The translations under genes were made by a program, and so were the position numbers. Below are positions 18,364 to 30,385 of a DNA stretch of 64,000 bases, piece by piece. Every line of letters begins with the position of its first letter. Position 1 is the first letter of the stretch. The notes under the pieces are model-generated. The model searched no databases, was not told where the DNA came from, and saw only the letters and a program-made list of their open reading frames with translations. Origin of the DNA: Homarus americanus (lineage: Eukaryota > Arthropoda > Malacostraca > Decapoda > Nephropidae); contig NW_024724368.1 in the NCBI RefSeq assembly GCF_018991925.1, forward strand, positions 3,252,742 through 3,316,741, in the 5' to 3' direction.

Positions 18364-21300
18364 CACAATTGTAATGTAAGTATCTCAAGATTCACAGACA
18401 CACCTTGTTGTAGAGAAAACTTGCACCAAGTAACTTGTGCCTTCTTTAAAGTAGATTTAATTATTTCTCAGATGAATTGTTTATAGAGTTACTAACATGA
18501 TGTAATAGATATATATTATGGCAGTTAACCTTTATACAATGTCATGTGGTCTTGTATGAAATATACTGCAGTGTGTTTTTAACAAACAACTCATTTTAGA
18601 TCATAAATTTTTTACACAAAATATTATATATAATAGAGGAGAAAATAATTAAATTAATCTTGTTTTATATAGGTAATATTATATATGCAGTAGCAATATG
18701 CAAGTGGTGTAGGTGAAGAATACTGATATGTGATATTTTAGGTAAATTAAATTTTTTAAATTTTGCAAAAGTAATTGATAATTAAATTTGTGTAAAATGC
18801 TAAGCTGAGGATTAGCCCTGATTTTGTTCATTGAATATTTTTTAAGTTAGAAGTAGTTGATTGAAATTGTAACACTGAACGACTACCGGTACTTAAAGTA
18901 ATGATATGGAATATGACAGCAAGAAATAACTTTAAACTTGACAATATTTTTAATATTGTGAAGTTGCATAGAAATTATTCAAAATTATTTATTTATTTAT
19001 TCATTAATTTTTAAATACATGAACTCTATTTAGTTGAACTTAATATGAATCTTCTTTCAAAATTAACATAAAAAGATTTACTTTTGGAAAGGTAATTTTT
19101 TAAGGTCCAGTTAAAATTTTAGAAAACGGGTTTGTGTTTTTTGACGTTCCACAAAAGCATAAAGAATTTATTTTCCAAAATGTGAATTGGAGAATTGGAA
19201 TTCTCTAAACATTTTGTGGGGAAGTTATATTCTTATGAACAAACACTAGTACGTACAGTATTAGGTTATCAAGATATGGTCCTCCCCTGTGTGGTCTGCC
19301 AGTTGGCTCACTGAATGAAAGACAGTTCTATGAACAACTTCCTTTTATACTGTAAATGCTTAGGATAAAACTATCTTTGACTGCTCTTTTATAATACTAT
19401 AGTACAGTATGTTTGTTAAATGTGACTGACAATCTTTGTGCATAAACACATACCAGGAAGGTGTGCCTGCATGTTGACACAGTTATATCTGTTTATGCCT
19501 TGAACCCAGAGGTCATGAGCAGGCCCAGGAGAGAGGCACAACCCCCTCTCCTTCTATCAATGGAACCCTCGCTGATTAAAGATGTGAAAATATAGTCATA
19601 TATTGTACAGTGTTCACCAAGTGGTTAGAACCATCCTGTTGCATTAGTTGAGAGTCTTTGACATCATAAATTTGATCCTACTCTATTTCCAGCCACTGGC
19701 CCCATAAATTTGTGAGCCTAATCAGGGGCATGTAGTAGGAAACTCAACCAGTGAGTGCTTTCAGCTCTTACCCAAGATGGTGGAATGTGTTACAGTCATA
19801 TGCACTCTAGCAACCATTCTTTTTTATTGTAAGAAGCTACTTAGCATGTGTAGTGATGAGGAGTACCCAGCTTCCTCCATTTATAATGAAATCTCTACCT
19901 TGTCTTTCAAGATGTTCTCTCATTTTGACCAGAATCATAAAGATGTTGGTTTGGCAACCTCATGTATGGAGAGACAAAGGAGGAACCTCAGCCTTAGCAT
20001 CTTAAAAAATTAGAATTGTTTGATTTATTGCAGTTAATACAAAGCATTCATATATAAATATTGTTTGTGTATGGTTTACTGTATAAGCAAACCCCCACAA
20101 AAATATTGTTTAAAATGACCTTTTTGGAAGGTTGACAAAACCTTTTGAGATCACCTCCCACATAGGAGGTGAACTACTATCCATCAAGAATCAAACTATC
20201 TTGCCTCTCTTGGTGTCTAACCATGAGGTTGATTATAGGAGAACTGCATTGTTATTTAATAAGCTTGAGGCTATCATTATGGAGAGGGCAATTTATTCTC
20301 TGATTGGTTAAAGGCTTTTGTTCTGTCCTCTTTCTGCTTTTTTATTTCATTGTCTGTATTGCTGGCACTTTGTGGCTGCTCATCCCCATAGTGCTCCATC
20401 TCTATCACGCTTGTCATTCTGGACATCCAATTGTTGCACTGAAAGCTGGAATTTGGGCTGCCCACCTGGGTACTGAACAGCCCTTCGATCTTGTAAGTGG
20501 GGGATCAGCAATGATTCTAAGAGATACTTTAGCACATACAGTATAGGTACAGACGATTTCACATTGGCACAGGTTATTTTGTCAGAAATAAGAATAGTAT
20601 GTAGTGAACTATATTGTGGATTCTTCCAAACCAGTTTCCTGCCCAAGTGGCACAGCACTTACGTCACTAATTTTTCTAACAACTTCACTTTTAGCACTAC
20701 TGTACAATCATTGCCTTATACCTTTTCTTCACTGTAATTAGTTGGGTAATAAATAGGATTAATGGTAAAGTAGCCAAGCTGCATCTGAACATTAGCCTAC
20801 TACACAGGGTAGACTAACAATTATTGGGGTATATTTTTGTGTGTATGCTTGCCAGACTTGGGCACTTAATGAGGAACAAAATACACAGCACTTGCCTCAG
20901 CTGCACTTTGGGAAAAAACAGTTGCATTTTTTTTTTTTCATTTGTAATATATAAGGAAAACTGCAATGCACTTGTTTGTGTTCAACAGGAGTTGGCTGTA
21001 CATGTACTGTACTTTACATTTCATGAGTATGTAGGTCTATCTAGGCAAGATATCAGTGTACAGTATGAACATTTTGACCATTTGATATCATTTTTATCAT
21101 TAATCCTCTAATGCATTTGTGAGAGTACCACGTATATTTAGGTAAGTTATACCTGTAAACTAGTATGATAGACACACTAGAGGTGAGAGGGATAAACATT
21201 CAGGAAGCAGCAACATGGATCAGGTGGATGTTGGGAGATTGATGTGCTGCTAATGGCTTATGCTGGGTTGTGTGAAGCAACAGGTGTAAACTAGGTAGAT

Positions 21301-22271
21301 ATTTGGGGCCATAGTGTGGAAGAAGAATAAGTGACAGCAAATAAAGAATGTCAATATTATCTTGTGATTCATCTCACTCTGCCTTGTACAGTAGTATGGA
21401 AAAGCTTGCAAGTTTTATCATTCTTGTAGTTATTGTAATCTGTGTTTCATTTAATAAAATTTAGTTTTTTAAGAGTTGAAAATAATTTCATGAGTGAAGC
21501 TATTTTATGAATGTGTTCATATGAATGAATGTATGTGTGTGTGTGTGTGTGTGTATTTATTTATATATACACAATTTTAATATTAGTGCGACATGTGATT
21601 TACAAAAGGCAAAGTTTCTAAACCTGAAACTGGTAATGAAAACAGGGTGCAGGGAGGCTTTAAAATACAATTAGATTAATAAACTAATGTATTCATAGAA
21701 TATTCCTGGTTTACATTGTAAGTAATATCAATGCATGTCGTTACTTTATTACACAAATAACTTGTTATCCTGAAACAAACACGATACACTGTAACCTCTT
21801 CAGTTGTGTGCAGGTCTTTTGCTGTACAGGCATTTAGGCCACAGGTAGGTGCCTAAGTAAGTTCCCAGCAAACAGTGAGACTTGTACTTTATAGAAGTAA
21901 AGTAGTTTAAAGCAATAATCTTTATATGTCTTGTTGTGTTCACTTTGCTATAGTTCTTGTTATTATTAGTGCTCGATGGCCCTTTTGTTTATTTATTAAA
22001 TGTATTAAATTTCTAATATTTTCTCAGATAATCATCAAATAGATTCATATAAGACTTCAAGTGATATTTTCTCAGATGATCATTGTATAGTTTCATACCA
22101 GACTTATCACATGAATAAAACTGTATTTTCAGAATGAAATTTGTTATAAATGAAAAAAATTGATTGAGGGAAACTTATTGATGCTATTCAGTTAGAGAAA
22201 AAATCATAACAGAATATTTCCGGCTTCTAATTAGAAAAATAATAACTTGTGTATGAAGTCTCCATATACAG
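18364..22271 (+). other. Chimaerin 3' flank and possible 3' UTR
   Basis: AT-rich and gene-free. A donor-like GTAAGT lies 12 bp after the stop (18376), so a 3' UTR intron is possible. Candidate poly(A) signals AATAAA occur at 21453-21458 and 22114-22119, and again at 23618-23623; which is used cannot be told. A (TG)n tract is at 21533-21554. A patch near 19480-19700 has a faint tRNA-SINE look but no clear boxes. Confidence 0.45.
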
Positions 22272-22273
22272 TA

Positions 22274-22509
22274 CAGACAGTCCCCGACTTACAAACACCC
22301 ACACCTACGAATGGAATCCTGGAATACTGTATTTTTTAACATCACTTTATTTACAGTAGTTACCGTATTTATCATGTATGGGATATTCTTGCTGTTTGTA
22401 TGGGCACGGTTGTGTTTTAACCTCACATATGAACACTGTTATGACTTACAAACAGATTGACGTACAATAGTCCAGAAATGTAGTCCGTTCGTAACTCGGG
22501 GACTGACTG
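22274..22509. mobile_element. Tigger/pogo-like MITE, 236 bp
   Basis: Flanked by TA at 22272-22273 and 22510-22511. The left end CAGACAGTCCCCGACTTACA and the right end (reverse complement CAGTCAGTCCCCGAGTTACG) form a terminal inverted repeat of about 23 bp beginning CAG, as in pogo/Tigger elements with TA targets. The interior is also partly self-complementary and has no reading frame. Confidence 0.85.
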
Positions 22510-24805
22510 TATATTGTAGTCAAGAGTGCCAACCATGGAGGTACTAATACATGTGTACATTATACCTCCTTGATAGTGTTCATGGTAAATTCTTTACAGG
22601 TGTTTTCCATATGCACCATGTTGTTAACAGTTTATGCTCATCTTATACAGTAACCCCTTGATAAGACACACTGTTATGTTAAACTAAACGCTATGACCTA
22701 GTTAAACTGTGTACGGTACTGTTGAATTGATGAACAAATACTGTAGTATAAATAAGGTTATGGTCCTGGGGTTAGGTTCTCATAACTTGAGATGTGAGAA
22801 CACATCTAATTGGTTGACTAGGGATAAAATGCAAACACATCATCTAAAATAACCTTTGAATCACAATGAGGAATATTTTCTGTACTCAAGTTGGGGGTAA
22901 AGTAAATCTAATCAAATCTTTGTGAATGTGAGACTCAGACTACCAGAAACTCTTCCTAGGACAGATACTGTAATTGAATTAAGATGAGAGTTTGAAATTC
23001 TTCATAATCTATAGTATCCTGTGAATAATAAAAAAAGCAAGTAAATTACAAGACAAACTAATGTACTGTACTGTACTGATAACGTGAAATTCACTGCTGG
23101 AGTCACAAATACTGAGGACCTCTCAACTTCTTGTAGCAAGCATTTTTGTCAAAATTTTATCCTTCCCTTATCAGAAATAACGTGAGCATGGGTGTGTGTT
23201 GTTACAAACAAAGTGTATTCTAGTGATTCATGTAAGTGATTCACTGAGCCTGAACTTTCATTTGGCTGTTGACTCCTAATGTGACTAAATCTTCCCCATA
23301 AATCACTCCTAAGTGAGTGAGGACTTTGTGTTGTTGTAGCTTTTAGTGGACCTTTATATACTGAACCGTGTCTTAAGAGAATTGTGTTTCACAAAAAGCC
23401 TTTCTTATTATGAGTTTACTGTAGATATTGAAAAAATTTTTGCTTTGTGTAAAAGACGATAAATAATATTACCCGTACAATTAGTAAATGTTTATCTATA
23501 AAGGGCAATAATTTATATATCTTTTCTAATGTACAGATTTATCAGTTGCTTATATATTTTTCTCAATAAGTTTTGTTTGATATGAAGCAGAGCATTTTAT
23601 TATGATAATAGTTTGTTAATAAAGTGTTGAACATCACTTTAAGGAAACCTACTTAGAATAACATTGATTGTTAAAATGAGGCACAAAAGCTTTTATCAAA
23701 TATGGCTTTTTGGCCAAGATATTCAAGGACTTTCTTAATACTGTTTGCTTTCAGTGTACTTTGAAGTCATATATACATATAGAAAGTATATAAATAATTT
23801 TTATCTTTAAAAATATATGTGTAAGAATACAGTATGCGAGTCCATTTTGAACAAATCCAGATCTTTACTCAGCAAAACTGATGAATGGCTCCATAGTGTG
23901 ATACAGGTATGTCTAAAATGGACATTATCTCATATATTTGGAGTGTGTCTATCTGGTTTATTCCTCTTCTGCGGTAATATTCTTATTGCTGGCCTAGCAC
24001 TCTGACACGCATTCCTCAATAATTTATTGCTTTCCTCTGTCTAATTTTGCTTCATTCTTGTAATGACATATTGTACACTTCGTATCTTTTGATGAAATGT
24101 ATTTCATATTTATTTAGTGAACTCCCCATCACTTTACACACAGTATATGCCCCTGCTTGTAACTGTGGGGTGGGTTATTGTTTTTAGTCCTGCTTGTCTG
24201 TGTGTAGGTGTGTCCTCGAAATTCTTTAGTCGGTTTGTTTGACACGTCACAGGATCCACATGGCTAAACTTTCATTGCTAATTGTGCCAAAATTGATCAA
24301 GTGTTGCTGTTGTAATTGTGGATGCAATAACAACATAAGATTTGTCTAGTGGTTAAAGAAAGTGATGACATGATACAAAATTCAGCGGTGACTACATTAG
24401 TTTACAGTAACACCATCATTACCTAATTAATGGTAGGGTTAAATCAGCTTTCCTTTAGATCCCCTACACTTGAAAATGTGGAAGTGATGACAGCTATATG
24501 TCCCTGATGTATTTAATAAGCTCTAGTTTCTTTTTAATAGGAGGTATTGCCATAGTGCATTTGTGTCTCACCACTGCAATTTTGGGTGTGGTCCCTTGTT
24601 TGAGTGTGAGAAGGTTGTTATCCAGTGTGACCCTACCAAATAGTGCGGGTTATCTCCATGAACTCTGGTTTTCTCCTGCACTTAACACTGGACTCATGAG
24701 GGTAACATCAGGCACATTGGGGGGTTAAAGAAGCCACTAGCCTCCTTCCCACATCATAGAAGTAGATTGAAAAAACAAAGTAATACTGCATTATTCACGG
24801 CAGAT

Positions 24806-24889
24806 AGACATATATTTATGACTTTTTTTATGGCTGTAACACAAATTAGACATATATTTATTACTTTTTTTTATGGCTGTAACACAAAT
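24806..24889 (+). repeat. 42-bp tandem duplication
   Basis: AGACATATATTTAT(G/T)ACTT and onward, ending TGGCTGTAACACAAAT, is present twice head to tail (24806-24847 and 24848-24889), differing by a base or two and T-run length. Confidence 0.92.
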
Positions 24890-27450
24890 ATTTAATTATT
24901 AGAGCACAAAATCAGTCGCAATGTTAAAAGCAGATCAGTACACAACTTGGGAGAGAGGTGTTGTGTGTTAAGAATGGGGTACGTGAGGAGTTCAAGCGAT
25001 ATCAATGATTTAATGAAAGCATATACCGTACGTAAAATATTCCTGTAATTTACACCCAAAAAATTCACAAACTACTATACTGTATACTTACTGTATTTTT
25101 GTAGTGGTCTGAGAAGATAAGAGTGCCTTTGTATAGAGTATAATGAGGTGAAAAGGCAAGATAAAGAGTTGAGTGATGAGTGTGGGATAACCTTCATACT
25201 TTTGAGCTAAGATTGAGGGTCAGAATGATATGTTAGATGCCTCTGTATGTCTCGTGGTGTGGAGCATTAGAGTGAAGCAGCACCTTACTCAGTGATGGCC
25301 GTGTGTCCTGTAGAAGTGATACAGGTAGTGATACATACCCTCTTATATCCTACTTAAGTCTTCATTGTAGATTATATTGTTGTTGTTTTTAGAAATGTTA
25401 TACAATAAGGGAAACATCTAAATAGTGGACTTATATATTTATGCTCTCGTCAGCGCCACTTGCATTTTTTAATATCACAATACAGTACCTCTTATAACCC
25501 TATGTAGAAGTTGCTTAGTAGTATAATATAAGATGGTAGTGGGTTCTAACAGCCTAAGTAGTGGTAGTGGCATCAAGAATTTTTTGTTGTTATTTGGTGT
25601 GTCGTCTGTGTTCCAGTTACTAGATGCTTAGTAAGTGTGTCATTGTTTTTGATGTAGTACTTAATATTTTATCTCCCCTACTCTTTTTTCCTTCAACTTA
25701 CACCATGCCGGGATTGTTTCATGAGTATGTGGCGTACACTTTAGAAACTATTGTATGCATGATGAACTGTTCTCTGTACAGTATGAGTATATTGTTATTA
25801 TTTTTTTTTAAGCTAACAAAACATGAAATGCATCTGAGTGCACAAGAGTCGATTGTTCTAGTCTTATTAACAAAGATGTAATAATATTGTATAGTTATGT
25901 ATTATAAAATTATCTGTACACATAATTTTCTTTTTAAATCTTTGTACTTAATATTACATCACTTTTAGAGCGAAATTTTTACCTGCAAGAAGACCATTTC
26001 CAAAGGTGTTTATATTTCCACTAAACCCATACGAGGCCTTGAGGTTGATAGAGCCATACCATACACAGGTTCATGGTAATGTTGGCTCTGTTTACTGTGA
26101 TCATTACCAAAAAGCATTTTCTTCTCATACTAATGTATACTGTAGTTACTTAGGTATTGTAGTAAGTATGGGGTAACTCCTAACTAATTTCATATTACAC
26201 CTGATACTGTACTGTACTGTTTAACATACTGTAATTTGTTAACTCTGCCACCTATCTGTAACTCCCCACCTACTATGAGAATTGCTATTAACTATTTAAC
26301 TATTTATCTTGTTCCAACTTTAGCATTCATCACTGACTCTTTCTCAGTAAGTTGTTTATTGGTATTGTTAGTTGACAGCACAAATTAGTTATTATTTGTT
26401 GAGTAATTGAGTACGGTACTATTGTAGTGGTTTACGATGCACAGAAATATTATTATACAACTGTTACACTGTTCATGTTCAAATTTAAAGGATAAGCTTA
26501 TTGCATATAGATTTTTTATATTGTACAATGTACATTTAATTATTCATAAAATTAAGTTCCTGTATATGATAACAGATTTTATGAATGACTTATTGTTTAG
26601 GGAGCAAGTTAATTCTCCATGACGACCTGTCTTGTCATGTTTATAAACAGCACAGTGACATGGTGCTGTAAGAGCAGCTATTCTTCCGGCCATAACCAGT
26701 TCTCACAGTTCACACAAAAAAAGGGAACTCCTGCCACCCTAATCTGTAAACTGGATCTCTAGGAAGATATTCCCATTTTGCTCTTTCCCATTCTCCTGAT
26801 CATATGATAACATTTATTGGGTTTATCATCTTTTATTGGTTGGTTTATAGAGTATTTACAGTACAATGCTGTACCAATATATACTAAAATGAAATATGTA
26901 AGAAAGTATTTGTGGCAACCATTGGGTCTCTTATGTGAATGAAGTAAAGGTGTTCAGACAAGTGCCTCAGGGTTACTTATGTAAGATTTGTCTCTTATTT
27001 TGATCAGTGTTCCTCGTGACTGCCAGTAGGTGGGGCCAACATGGTATCACTCACACAGTGATCAGACACTGATTGCAACTTTACCTGTCTTCATGACAGT
27101 TTTTTGTCAGAAAGGATATCTCCTTGGTTCTGATTGAATTATTGTACTGCAGTTGTTTGGAGAGTGCATTAGGATAAACTACCACAAATACAGATAAAAT
27201 CCAGATACAGCAGCTGGGATTTACAGGTCTGCATGTAAGGTCCACCTTAGGAAATGTCTTGTGCTCTTCATATTGTTGTTCTTATAAAATTCAGAGAACT
27301 CCTCAGGGAGCTCTACCCAGTGGAATTGTTCAAAAAGTTCAGGAGAGATTATTTTAGATTTCTTTACCTGAATTATCATTGAACACAAGATCCAGGCAGT
27401 TTTCATATTGATGAGTGGAGATCACACCCAGCTGCTTATAACTGTAGATG

Positions 27451-27478
27451 GTGATAATATTTTGATCAATATTATCAC
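27451..27478. repeat. Palindrome, 11-bp arms
   Basis: GTGATAATATT and AATATTATCAC flank TTGATC; the spacer is itself nearly symmetric around TGATCA. Confidence 0.93.
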
Positions 27479-29251
27479 AACAACACAAAGGGGGTTTTAG
27501 CTATACCAGTAAGAAGGTAACTAAAAATTATATTGTTTTTTACCCCAATTAGCAGCCTGTGTGGAAAGAGATTTTAGAATGAAGTCAGCTGTTATGGGGG
27601 GAGGGGGTCTTTAATAGCAAATATGGTAGTGTTACAGAAATAGTTAGAATAAGGCTGCACATTAGGCCATTTATATCATCTGTTTTGGGGACATTTAAAC
27701 CCATAGGTGGCACTTTTTATTTCACGTTATAAAAGACACCTCATATATTTGGCATTGTCGCTTAGTCGTTCTGCTTAAGCACATCCTTCCTCCTGGTACA
27801 CCTGACTGTATCTGTAATTCACCTAGTACAGTACACATATTCACTGCTTTGATACTGTCTTACAATACTACATATTATTTAAGTGACTCTTTGGACTATT
27901 CCTGTGTGGTTATTGTCTCCGGCCATCCCAGGAAGGGGACTCGGAATGCATGGTTTTTACTGATGTGTGCAGTCATCCATTCCTCTGTCCGGCCGGCAGT
28001 TATGAACTCAATAACTCGAGCAAACAACTATGAATTTAAAGTCAGACCTGAGTGTGTGGCTACATCACAACATATTCTTGAATGGTTTTTGTAATTGCAT
28101 TTTTTTTAATTACTGTACTGTACTTTTCTGTACTATTCAGATTTAAGGTCCCTCAGATTTTTTGTGGCTTGATGGGGAATTGTCCCACTTTAATCAGAGC
28201 TTCAATGGGCACTGAAAAATCTATAATAGCCCTGTAACCTTGGAAAGCATTAATTTTGTTTTGAAACCTAAAAAAATGGAAATTAGCCATGGAAAATAAA
28301 GGCTATTGGGAAAAAATGGCCTTGTGATCCTCAGCTTCCTTCTTATTGACAGTTGTATTTTTATTTGTGTTTTTGTAGTAATTATTTGTTTTATTGAAAA
28401 ATGGTAAGAGTGATCATATTTTTGTGTTACATAATGTTTTACAATATCCAGTAAAGTGTTGTGATTATGAAAGGACAACAATGATATTATAGTCTTAATT
28501 ATTTCTTTAGAACAATAACATGATAAAGTTGAGTAGAATACTGTAGTTTGTCTGTAAGAGGTGATAAGGTTTATAGAGTTTTTCCTTTATTTGTAAGTCT
28601 CAAACATTTTATATTAATATATAAAGGAGCCTATAGAAATGGAAATTTGGATCTGTAAAAGCCAGGAAATTTGTGTGGTAAATGGCGTGATAAACCTGCT
28701 TAATGGTAATCCTGTTTCAACTTAATCATCTCAACAGTATATTCAGTTTGTAACAATTTTGTTAATATAAATTAAAAGTTGAATACCTTATTAACAGGAG
28801 AAACTTTTAGGCAGGATTTAACATTGATGGAGTAAGGTTTATATATGCCAAAAATACAGTGATAGCTTCCTGCTTAGCAGGGATTGGTGAATGAATGTCA
28901 GGAAGTCACAGGAGAACTGTGATCATGCATTTAATGCTGGCATTTACACTAATGATTTAAGATGATCGTCTGTATGTTTGATTTTTATATAATTTAAAAT
29001 AAATGGTTCTTCCTTGTTCAGTGTTTTATATCTTTTATTAATGCTATGTAAGTCGCCCTAGTACAGACACAGCACACTGTAGACTTAACCTTTTTATCAG
29101 CACGTAAGATGGCAGTGTAGTCAAGACTGCCCTAGATATTCTTCACTTCCCTACCTGTAAATTTGGGATTATGTTTTACAATTAGGTGTAATGGCTACAA
29201 ATCAGCAAACCTTTGAGGGGAGGAGAGCACTGTATCCACTTAGCCACTGCA

Positions 29252-30170
29252 GTATACAAGAAGGGTAGGAAAAGTGCGGCAGAAAACTACAGGCCGCCAT
29301 CATCCAACACCTGACTGAACACTGCCTTATCAACACATCACAACAAGGTGTCATGAAAAATCCTGTCTGACAAACTTACTCACATTCCTTGAAACGGTAA
29401 CAGAATATGTGGACCAAGGCTCACCAGTGGATGTATTGTACATGGATTTCTCCAAGGCATTTGACAGTCTCACATGCATGACTAGCCTCTAAGATCTAGG
29501 CACTTGGTATCACAGGCAAAATTTTCATGTGGATTAACAACTGGATCAAAAACAGGCAACACAAAGTGGTAATAAATGGAGTACATTCTATACATTCTGA
29601 ATGGAAAAAGGTTCTCAGTGGAGTGCCACAAGGCCCTATCCTTGGATCCACCCTGTTTGTTATCTACGTAAACGACATAGATGAAAATATATCGAGCCAC
29701 ATTGTCAAGTTTGCGAACGACATTATGATATTGGAAAGGTAGCAAGTCAGGTTGATGTCACAACAATGAGGAAAACCTGAATGCGTTGTTCAAATGGTTT
29801 CGAGACTGGCAAATTCTCTTTTAACATTACAAAATGCAAGACCTTGCACGTAGGATACAACAATCCTAAGCACAACTATTCTGTTAACACTTTCCTGGAT
29901 ACTGCCAATAAGGAGAAAGATAATGGAGTTGTGATAAATCATTCACCTCCAGAAGGATATAACCACTAGAAGAGGTGCAACACAGCGACTAAGACGATTC
30001 TGGAACTGTGTCATCTCAATTATCCAAGTACCTGTAGACTGAGAGCCTTAGGATTAGTAACCCTGATAAGGATGGACATATTGTAACTACAAGCTCGCCA
30101 AGTTATGCAGAATGAAAATAAGGAAATACTTGTTCACACAGGGCGGTAGACCTATGGAAGGGTTATGGGA
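29252..30170 (+). pseudogene. Dead LINE-type (non-LTR) reverse transcriptase fragment
   Basis: Pieces of one reverse transcriptase appear in shifting frames: VYKKGRKSAAENYRP (about 29252-29296), SCLTNLLTFLETVTEYVDQG then VDVLYMDFSKAFDSLT (motif A with its Asp), WINNWIKNRQHKVVINGVHS and LSGVPQGPILGSTLFVIYVN (motif B region, 29527-29700), VKFANDIMI (motif C, where the catalytic FADD has become FAND), then ITKCKTLHVGY (thumb) and, near 30110, KIRKYLFTQGGRP. This order and wording fit CR1/Jockey-like LINEs. Several stops and frameshifts make it inactive. Confidence 0.9.
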
Positions 30171-30216
30171 AATGTGGTTGTGGTGGTGGATGGTTAGAGA
30201 GAGTGGCAGTATTGGT

Positions 30217-30385
30217 GGAGGGTTAGAGAGAACGTGGTAGTGGAGGGTTAGAGAGAACGTGGTAGTGGAGGGTTAGGGAGAACGTGGTAGTGGAGGGTTA
30301 GGGAGAACGTGGTTGTGGAGGGTTAGGGAGAACGTGGTTGTGGAGGGTTAGGGAGAACGTGGTTGTGGAGGGTTGGGGAGTTACT
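30217..30385 (+). repeat. 25-bp minisatellite, six full units
   Basis: GGAGGGTTAG(G/A)GAGAACGTG plus GT(A/T)GT repeats with exact 25-bp spacing from 30217 to 30366, then a partial unit. It begins about 50 bp after the LINE remnant fades out. Confidence 0.95.

Larger units (their letters stand above)
22512..29250. other. AT-rich intergenic DNA, no gene seen
   Basis: Contains a 42-bp tandem duplication (24806-24889), a patch at about 24640-24700 (GCGGGTTATCTCCATGAACT, then CTGGTTTTCTCCTGCA) that resembles an interspersed repeat motif common in marine invertebrates, and a palindrome at 27451-27478. Short open frames near 25.6, 27.3 and 27.9 kb show no known domains. Confidence 0.55.

Noticed and set aside
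19480..19700. Possible tRNA-derived SINE (AGTGGTTAGAACC then TTTGATCC)
   Set aside because: The A- and B-box-like words are degenerate, and no 3' tail or target duplication was found.
24640..24700. Block resembling a dispersed invertebrate repeat (GCGGGTTATCTCCATGAACT, TTTTCTCCTGCA)
   Set aside because: Likely a fragment of an interspersed repeat, but borders and family could not be defined, so it is mentioned only within the region entry.
27221..27406. 61-codon minus-strand frame with a plausible-looking segment (ISPELFEQFHWVELPEEFSE)
   Set aside because: Balanced composition made me consider a transposon or exon scrap, but I cannot match it to a family and it has no supporting splice sites.
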